Shown piece after piece: positions 38,605 to 44,253 of a DNA stretch of 44,253 nt. Source of the DNA: a virus; IMG/VR virus record IMGVR_UViG_3300020408_000008, positions 1-44,253 of that record, one strand, 5' to 3'. Both the position numbers and the translations under genes were made by a program. The notes below the pieces were generated by a model, which was not told the DNA's origin, made no database searches, and was given only the letters and a program-made list of their open reading frames with translations. Every line of letters begins with the position of its first letter. Position 1 is the first letter of the stretch.

Positions 38605-38984
38605 TATAAATCTACCTGTGGTGTTCTGTGTATTGCAAACTCTTGTATGCTTGCAACTATATGTAATCTATCTGCCGTTGCTGCTGTTGCTTTTAATATT
38701 TCACCCTCTTGTAATATTAAATCTCTTGTTAATAATTCTATAGATGTATTTGCAGCAACTGCCTTTACATTAAAAAGACTAAACACATCACTGCCATTAG
38801 TGACTGTTAATGTTATTGTATCTGAGCTACCTGAGTCATTAGATACTATTATACTGTTTACTACAGAAGCATTAAAATCTGCTGTAGTTGGTGCTGTGTA
38901 TAAAATTGTAACATCTGTTGATGTTAAATCTAATTTGGCATTTGTTAGACCTTGAACATATTGTGGTATACTTGTAACTAACAT
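38604..38984 (-). CDS. small beta-rich virion protein
   Basis: 126 residues, mostly Thr/Ser/Val strands (V-V-N-S-I-I-V-S-N-D-S-G, T-I-T-L-T-V) and V-A-A-N-T-S-I-E-L-L near the middle. This resembles small phage tail or decoration proteins of jelly-roll type. Overlaps the gp10-like gene by one base and precedes the lysis genes. Confidence 0.6.
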   Translation of the reverse strand: MLVTSIPQYVQGLTNAKLDLTSTDVTILYTAPTTADFNASVVNSIIVSNDSGSSDTITLTVTNGSDVFSLFNVKAVAANTSIELLTRDLILQEGEILKATAATADRLHIVASIQEFAIHRTPQVDL

Positions 38985-41128
38985 TATCTTCTTCCATCTT
39001 GCACAATATTTACTTGGGGTGAACCTAATTTAAAAGCTGTGCCTACTTCTGTTGCCTCAACACGCAAAGCAAATGTTCTGCCTCTAACTCTTACATCTAA
39101 TTTTTCTGTATACACCTCTACAGGATTAGTAGCTGTTCTTTGTGATGTATTGCTATCATCTGTTTGCGTAAAACCAGATCCTGAGTGAGTTCTTGCCTTT
39201 ATTGTAAAATCAACCTGTGGATTAATTGATGTAGATCCTGCAAAACTAATGTCTGGCACTATTCTATTTATCGATGCAAATCTCTCTGCACCACCTAAAG
39301 CCATTGGTGCAGACTCAACAAATGCTGTCATAGCACTACCATCATCATCGAATCCAGTTTCATGATTAAACAAATGCTGACCTCCTGTGGCTATTGGCAG
39401 TGATCTTATGCCTCTATCAAGCCATGCTTGCCTTACAAGAGAACCAAAATACCATATATTTTCTAAATAATTATATATTACATACTTATCTATCTCTGTG
39501 CTACTTGCACTAGGATAAAACCACCATACTTCACTAAACTCTGTATTAGCCCCTACATGAACTTTATTTCTTTCTTCAACATTTAAATCAAGAAATACCT
39601 TGTCTTTTACAGTACATGGCAACTGCTGTGTTTGTCCTGAGTAAATATAAAATGTATCTACACCCATCCAGTAAACATTATCATCTATGGCTATAGCTGA
39701 TGATGGACTCATTATTGTTATATTCTTTGATAATTCTTTAATACCAAAAGTAAATGGTGGCCCTATAAATCTCATGGCATGTAAGGTTTTATTTGTAAAA
39801 ACTAATATTTGCTCTTTTGTTTCTACAGCTTGCACGAATGTAGACCCACCACCTAACCTAAGATCTCCTGCTGTGTTAGTAGTTGTTGGGAAGAAATCAA
39901 CAGGATTTTCTTGTGATGAGAATCTAACTAACAATGGATCTTGCACCCCGTCACCTTGTGGCGCTATAGGCGTTGCTCCCAATCCATCACAACCAAAAAC
40001 AATAACATGTCTATCCTGATCTGATACAAGAACTTGTTTAGCTATTGTTGGAACACTTGTTTGACCAGAAGGAAATGTAGTTGCTACACTTAATTCTTTT
40101 GCTCTATTTCCTAAACCATCTGTTTTGTCCCAATAAAATAATCCACCATCTCTAGGATTTATTATTAAATCTTCTCCAAAGTTATCATGTGACCATGTTC
40201 TTATTTGCGCACCGGGTGTTGTAACCGATGCGGCATTGCCCCATCCAACAAAATCATTAGCTGTATCTGTGTTGCCTTTTGCTAATCTAACTAAAGTATT
40301 ATCTGCATGTGTCGCCGCAGTTGTACCGCTGTGGCCTCTTGTAACATTTAAAGTGTTATCGTCAGTGTCTCCTGCTACAAGCATAAGCTCTTCTTCTACA
40401 AGTATAACATCTCCAGAATCTGTAATACCTGTTTCATCATCAACATCCACATCAGTTTCACTTGCATCTAATGCTTCATTTAACTGTGTTGCCAAAGCGC
40501 CAGATGTTGTTCCGCTCCACTGTCCTGCACCCCATCCTGTACCGCCAACTGTTACATCTAATCCAACATTTAATTGATATGTACCTTTTGCACTACTACC
40601 GCCATTTCCTGTATCGGAAGAGTTAGCTGCAACGCTAGATGTTATTGTATAAGCGTTAGAGCTTATCAATGATGTTATTTGAAACTCTGCATTTAATATT
40701 GTTGCTGTTATTACACCACCTAAACTAACAGCGCCAGAAAATGTAACAAAATCATTTTCATTTGCTCCATGAGCAGGGTCTGTAACAGTTATTGTAGTGG
40801 AACCATTAGTTGCTGCAAATGTTACATCACCAGCAGCTGTTATATTTCTTATAGGGGTTATGTCACTAAATGTTTGACCCTCTTCTATGTAATATTTTAA
40901 GTGTGTACCAATACCCATAAAATCAGAGCCATCCAAAGCAACCCAGTTATGTAATCTTCTAGCACTACCTAAATATGTATTAGGGCTAAACTTTTCCCAA
41001 CCACCTATCTTTTCTGGAGAACCTAATCTAAATCTTATTTTATCGCCATCAACAAAACCGCCTTCATTACTGTAAGGTGTAATGTCTGATACAATACCTG
41101 ATTTAAATACTATTTTATTTAAAGGCAT
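38984..41128 (-). CDS. P22 gp10-like packaged-DNA stabilisation / tail hub protein
   Basis: 714 residues. The N-terminus F-V-D-G-D-K-I-R-F-R-L-G-S-P-E-K-I-G-G-W (about 25-44), then H-N-W-V-A-L-D-G and G-I-G-T-H-L-K-Y-Y-I, D-I-T-P-I-R, match the phage stabilisation protein pattern. The rest alternates beta repeats with V-Y-W-M-G-V-D-T-F-Y-I-Y-S-G near residue 490, consistent with a propeller-type hub that seals the portal. Contains one low-complexity Thr/Ala/Asp stretch (about 205-285). Confidence 0.65.
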   Translation of the reverse strand: MPLNKIVFKSGIVSDITPYSNEGGFVDGDKIRFRLGSPEKIGGWEKFSPNTYLGSARRLHNWVALDGSDFMGIGTHLKYYIEEGQTFSDITPIRNITAAGDVTFAATNGSTTITVTDPAHGANENDFVTFSGAVSLGGVITATILNAEFQITSLISSNAYTITSSVAANSSDTGNGGSSAKGTYQLNVGLDVTVGGTGWGAGQWSGTTSGALATQLNEALDASETDVDVDDETGITDSGDVILVEEELMLVAGDTDDNTLNVTRGHSGTTAATHADNTLVRLAKGNTDTANDFVGWGNAASVTTPGAQIRTWSHDNFGEDLIINPRDGGLFYWDKTDGLGNRAKELSVATTFPSGQTSVPTIAKQVLVSDQDRHVIVFGCDGLGATPIAPQGDGVQDPLLVRFSSQENPVDFFPTTTNTAGDLRLGGGSTFVQAVETKEQILVFTNKTLHAMRFIGPPFTFGIKELSKNITIMSPSSAIAIDDNVYWMGVDTFYIYSGQTQQLPCTVKDKVFLDLNVEERNKVHVGANTEFSEVWWFYPSASSTEIDKYVIYNYLENIWYFGSLVRQAWLDRGIRSLPIATGGQHLFNHETGFDDDGSAMTAFVESAPMALGGAERFASINRIVPDISFAGSTSINPQVDFTIKARTHSGSGFTQTDDSNTSQRTATNPVEVYTEKLDVRVRGRTFALRVEATEVGTAFKLGSPQVNIVQDGRR

Positions 41129-42537
41129 TATGCTGTACCTCCAGTTTTAGTCCCACTACCACTTTCTGTTACATTACTAACACCTTGTATTGATTTACCA
41201 GACGCTCCACCAGAACTGCCACTTGATCCATTTGTTGGTGCAGTAGCTGGAAAACTTACTGATGACCCACTACCGTTACTACCAGTTGATCCAGATGAAC
41301 CTGATGCTCCAAATGCCCCACCAGCACCTCCTGCTCCTCCAGAACCAGCATTATTAATTCCACTATTGCCACTTGATCCTAATCCAGCAGATTGATTATA
41401 ACCTTGACCCACACCTCCAGAACCACCAGCGCCTCCGCCTTGTGTTGCTAAACATGTACCAGAAACAGTGCCAGATAAAGTATTGTAATAAAAGTTTGGA
41501 GAGGTTGTTCCTTGATGTGCAGTTGTACCAAAAACAGTAAAGTATGTAGTTGTGTTTGCAGTAATACCTGCCGTTCCACTATTTGATACTAAAGTACCAG
41601 AACTTGATGTGCTAGTGCTTACAGAAATTTGTGGCGTTCCATAACCACTTCCATATTGAGCAGAAATTTGAGCCGATACAGTATAAACTCCAGTTGTATT
41701 AGTTTGTGCAGAAAAATATATTGGACCTCTGTTTGCACAAGATCCACTTAAACCAGTTCCTGCACCACCTAAAGAATCTAAATCAAAAAATGACGGATCA
41801 ATACCTCTGTTAAATTGCGCTCCTATACCACCCCATAATCTATCTGCAACAACGCCTCTGCCGTCTAAATCACCACTATAAGTAGTGAACCAACTTGGAG
41901 TATTGCTTTGTGGTGTGGATGTTCCTCCACCACCTTGATCCACTAAACTAGAAAAAGTAGCATTGGCAGTATAAACACCCTTACCACCAGCGCCTCCTGC
42001 GCCACCGCCGCCACCACCAGCTTTTATTGTACCATTGTTAACTAATGTGACAGCAACACTGCCATCAACTTGTAGAGCATTGCCACCTGCTGCTCCTGCA
42101 GCCCCACCTGCACCTTCAATACTGCCATTGTTAGTTATAGTAATTGAACCTGCGCCATTACTTTCTATAGTTAAAGCAGCGTTAGATGTGCTAGTTGCAC
42201 CAAGAGTTTCTGATAAATTTATTACTAATTGTTTTGGATAATCTACAGCAAAATCATCTCCGAATATAGTGTTTGCGCTTTGATTTGTTTGACCGTCAAC
42301 AAATGTTTTTCTAAACGCTCTTGTTTGTCCATAAAAATCATTAATAGATAGCGGACTGCTGTTTGCACTTGTTGGCACATCTGCCGATAAATTAGTTGCT
42401 GTATTGTTAGATGCGTTTGCTCTTACTAAAGAGCCTCCTCTATAATAATCGTTTAACAAAATAGGAGCAGATGAGCCATTATTATACTCATCTCTTATAT
42501 CTGATAATGATATTGCACCACTAGATTGTAATGTCAT
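41128..42537 (-). CDS. glycine-rich tail adhesin
   Basis: 469 residues. An N-terminal G-A-I-S-L-S-D-I-R-D-E-Y (8-19) and L-N-D-Y-Y-R-G-G motif typical of tail-attached proteins is followed by beta-rich repeats with I-T-N-N-G-S-I / L-V-N-N-G-T-I units. Several blocks of Gly-Gly-Ala/Ser follow (about 142-152, 173-186, 366-425) and a Gly/Ser/Thr tail. Polyglycine-II sandwiches of this composition form receptor-binding tips in T4-like adhesins. Coupled to the next gene by one-base overlap. Confidence 0.7.
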   Translation of the reverse strand: MTLQSSGAISLSDIRDEYNNGSSAPILLNDYYRGGSLVRANASNNTATNLSADVPTSANSSPLSINDFYGQTRAFRKTFVDGQTNQSANTIFGDDFAVDYPKQLVINLSETLGATSTSNAALTIESNGAGSITITNNGSIEGAGGAAGAAGGNALQVDGSVAVTLVNNGTIKAGGGGGGAGGAGGKGVYTANATFSSLVDQGGGGTSTPQSNTPSWFTTYSGDLDGRGVVADRLWGGIGAQFNRGIDPSFFDLDSLGGAGTGLSGSCANRGPIYFSAQTNTTGVYTVSAQISAQYGSGYGTPQISVSTSTSSSGTLVSNSGTAGITANTTTYFTVFGTTAHQGTTSPNFYYNTLSGTVSGTCLATQGGGAGGSGGVGQGYNQSAGLGSSGNSGINNAGSGGAGGAGGAFGASGSSGSTGSNGSGSSVSFPATAPTNGSSGSSGGASGKSIQGVSNVTESGSGTKTGGTA

Positions 42538-43166
42538 TATAAACTTGTTCCAAACGCTGTTACATTATCTTTTGAAGTCACCGCACCAGTAGACGCTAAT
42601 TTAAAAACCACTACATTATTATATTTGAACAATAACTCGTTATCTCCAGTATCTAATGATATTGCCCATTTACTAGAACCAAACAATATAGCGTTTCCAT
42701 TCGTGTCCAAGTCTCCTCCAAGCTGGGGAGTTGGATCTGCAACTAAATCTGTTGGAGCAATAGATGTTACGTTAGCATTAGCGCCTGTACCATCTGCAAA
42801 GAGTATTGCAGTTAATCCTGTGGCAACTGCCACTGTACTACCACTGCCGCCACCTTGTTTTACTGTAGCAGTTTGTCCACTGCTGTTTTTGATAAAATAC
42901 CACTTTTGTTGATCGTTCGGAGCTATTGTTAAATCAAATGCTCCAGATGGCGATCCTGCTAATATTATAATTTTAAACTGACCATTAGATAATGTGCCAT
43001 CACTTGTTGTGAGTGTTGTATTACCTGTTATCGTCAGTGTTACAGATCCATTTAAAGCTCTATCTATTATATCAAGATTATTATTGGTGGTGTTACCCCA
43101 AGTACCTGCCTGTTCTCCAGAACCTATTTTTTCTATTCCAGTATTTGATGTATATGTACTTGCCAT
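42537..43166 (-). CDS. tail fibre-type protein
   Basis: 209 residues. I-G-S-G-E-Q-A-G-T-W-G-N-T-T-N-N-N-L-D-I-I-D (about 14-35) and P-T-P-Q-L-G-G-D-L-D-T-N-G-N (about 144-157) are standard tail-fibre segments in marine phages, the latter a recurrent trimer linker. Low-charge, beta-rich, probably trimeric. One-base overlap with the adhesin gene. Confidence 0.75.
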   Translation of the reverse strand: MASTYTSNTGIEKIGSGEQAGTWGNTTNNNLDIIDRALNGSVTLTITGNTTLTTSDGTLSNGQFKIIILAGSPSGAFDLTIAPNDQQKWYFIKNSSGQTATVKQGGGSGSTVAVATGLTAILFADGTGANANVTSIAPTDLVADPTPQLGGDLDTNGNAILFGSSKWAISLDTGDNELLFKYNNVVVFKLASTGAVTSKDNVTAFGTSL

Positions 43167-43173
43167 GTTTACC

Positions 43174-43656
43174 TCACTGTATCTCTGTCCAAGTTTCTGT
43201 GCCTGATGGCGTTATCTCTGTCCAAGTCTCTGCACCACTCGGTGTAATCTCTGTATATGTTTCAGTTGTAGCATCTGTTACAACGTCTACGAACATTATA
43301 TCCCCTGATGCTGTTTTTGTAAAATTTAAATCTGCTGATGCTGATGTAATACGAATAGCTATGCCATCTGTTGTTTGTGTAAACTCTGTTGTAAAAACTG
43401 CATCTACAAAGTTTACAATTTTTATATCTTCTGTTGTCTGTGTAAAATCAAAACTTAGATCTGCATTAGCACCACCGGTTATTAAACTTCCTGCCGTGGT
43501 CTTTGTAAAATTAGCATCTAATGATGCAACACCTACAAGCTCTCCTACACCTACAGAACTTGCAGATGAGATACCACTCATCTCTGCTGTTGCTACTTGT
43601 AATACGCCACCTACATCAGCAAGAGCAGTTTCTGCTATGGCAGCGTGACCCAACAT
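43174..43656 (-). CDS. tail-associated protein with C-terminal tandem repeats
   Basis: 160 residues. Starts M-L-G-H-A-A-I-A-E-T-A-L-A-D, followed by Phe/Thr beta repeats (F-T-Q-T-T, F-T-K-T-A). It ends with three near-identical units of about nine residues (E-I-T-P-S-G-x-E-T-W-T). The repeats are also visible as DNA repeats at 43190-43250, so unit number may vary. Likely a fibre or tail decoration protein by position. Confidence 0.65.
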   Translation of the reverse strand: MLGHAAIAETALADVGGVLQVATAEMSGISSASSVGVGELVGVASLDANFTKTTAGSLITGGANADLSFDFTQTTEDIKIVNFVDAVFTTEFTQTTDGIAIRITSASADLNFTKTASGDIMFVDVVTDATTETYTEITPSGAETWTEITPSGTETWTEIQ

Positions 43657-43829
43657 TAATCGGCATCCTCTATTGTGTTGCCTTCAGCTACCCATTCTTG
43701 GATTGCTTGGTAGTGTCTGTTTTTATCATTTATTGGCACAAATGTTACAACATCATCTATAGTAGCAAAAATGCCTATGTTACCATCTCTTAATGGGTCT
43801 TTCTCATACTTTGCTGATTTTATATTCAT
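43656..43829 (-). CDS. 57-residue conserved phage protein
   Basis: Begins M-N-I-K-S-A-K-Y-E-K-D, continues I-F-A-T-I-D-D-V-V-T-F-V-P and ends H-Y-Q-A-I-Q-E-W-V-A-E-G-N-T-I-E-D-A-D, a C-terminus I recognise from small proteins encoded among tail-fibre genes of marine phages. Stop overlaps the next ATG (TAATG at 43656). An AAGGAT-like ribosome site precedes it. Function unknown; possibly fibre assembly. Confidence 0.75.
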   Translation of the reverse strand: MNIKSAKYEKDPLRDGNIGIFATIDDVVTFVPINDKNRHYQAIQEWVAEGNTIEDAD

Positions 43830-43838
43830 GTCATATCC

Positions 43839-44252
43839 TTACAATTCTGCATCACAATTTAAAAATCCATTGTCTTGAAACCCTAGATTTACACATTGAC
43901 CATCACCAAAACCTGAACCTCCGATTCCATTCAGAGCAAGAGCTAACTGTATTACACTTCCATCGTGTAAATCAGGATTAGCATATACACCCATTGTAGT
44001 GTGTGTGGTATTCCAACTACCTCCAGTGCCATGCCACATACCAAAACAATTATTAGATGTTCCTGAAGTTGTTATAGTCGGCTGTGTTCTTAGTGCAACA
44101 GGTAGTTGCAAAGGACACCAAAGATAGTTAGTGTTATTTCTTACACCATTTACAAAAAATTCATATAAACTACCACTAATTCTGTATAGATATCTCTGAC
44201 ACAAAGCTAGTTCTTCCCCAAATGACCTATGCTCAAATGGTGTGGCTTGTGA
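43839..44252 (-). CDS. C-terminal part of a tail fibre, 5' end beyond window
   Basis: 138 codons enter from the right edge without a start. T-P-F-E-H-R-S-F-G-E-E-L then L-C-Q-R-Y-L-Y-R-I near the entry is the characteristic C-terminal domain of many phage tail fibres, followed by a beta domain with T-T-S-G-T-S and G-G-S-G-F-G-D segments. A TTG at 44204 could be mistaken for a start but lies inside the conserved motif. Confidence 0.8.
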   Translation of the reverse strand, partial: SQATPFEHRSFGEELALCQRYLYRISGSLYEFFVNGVRNNTNYLWCPLQLPVALRTQPTITTSGTSNNCFGMWHGTGGSWNTTHTTMGVYANPDLHDGSVIQLALALNGIGGSGFGDGQCVNLGFQDNGFLNCDAEL

Positions 44253-44253
44253 G

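Noticed and set aside
1-44253. Complete circular genome joined end to end
   Set aside because: The frames entering the two edges are offset by one and encode a capsid-region N-terminus and a fibre C-terminus; they cannot be one gene, so sequence is missing between them.

Overview
The window reads as most of the genome of a lytic, short-tailed (podovirus-like) bacteriophage, AT-rich by eye, with the gene repertoire typical of uncultured marine podoviruses. Evidence: a terminase pair, an 809-residue portal, a P22 gp10-like stabilisation protein, internal virion proteins carrying a lytic transglycosylase, a T4-type lysozyme, a three-helix holin, and one 3202-residue polyvalent virion protein. 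No integrase, DNA polymerase, RNA polymerase or tRNA gene is visible, so host polymerases are probably used. The host cannot be read from the sequence; a marine alphaproteobacterium is a guess from gene families and base composition. The window is not a closed circle: the left edge cuts a capsid-region gene and the right edge cuts a tail-fibre gene, and the two do not join in frame. The major capsid protein and part of the tail are therefore probably outside.

Layout. (A) 1-7549, minus strand: terS, terL, portal, a GroES-like co-chaperonin, scaffold and capsid-region genes. (B) 22931-44252, minus strand, the other part of the same late module: fibre, Gly-rich adhesin, gp10-like protein, holin, small basic proteins, lysozyme, internal virion proteins and the giant polyvalent protein. 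(C) 7811-14932, plus strand: an early operon behind a strong sigma70-like promoter and a long structured leader. It holds small unknown genes, a MoxR ATPase + metallopeptidase/VWA + unknown trio, an Xre-type regulator and a small membrane protein. (D) 15615-18652, minus strand: primase-helicase and a RusA resolvase. (E) 18698-22761, plus strand: recombination genes (RecB/Cas4-like exonuclease, RAD52/ERF-like annealing protein, SSB-like protein, AlpA-like regulator, PD-(D/E)XK and HNH nucleases, conserved small phage proteins).

The most unusual content is RNA- and DNA-level. Two sequences match hammerhead ribozymes: a type III element (8047-8105, cleavage after 8056) and a type I element (8702-8770, cleavage after 8762). 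They bracket a two-gene cassette, and both lie downstream of a leader (7858-8024) whose inverted repeats form a chain of pseudoknots. Self-cleavage would release a ~706-nt bicistronic RNA. In addition, a palindrome AAGTTA-N4-TAACTT recurs at gene borders across the window, three times with a third half-site, and looks like the operator of a phage regulon. Arrays of ACTAGT precede three minus-strand transcription units.

How the parts may work together: the early promoter delivers the leader, ribozymes, small early proteins and the MoxR/VWA machine; divergent promoters near 18.65 kb and 17.89 kb drive recombination and replication genes; the minus-strand late operon builds, packages and releases the particle. 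The repeated operator near several of these junctions may time the switch.
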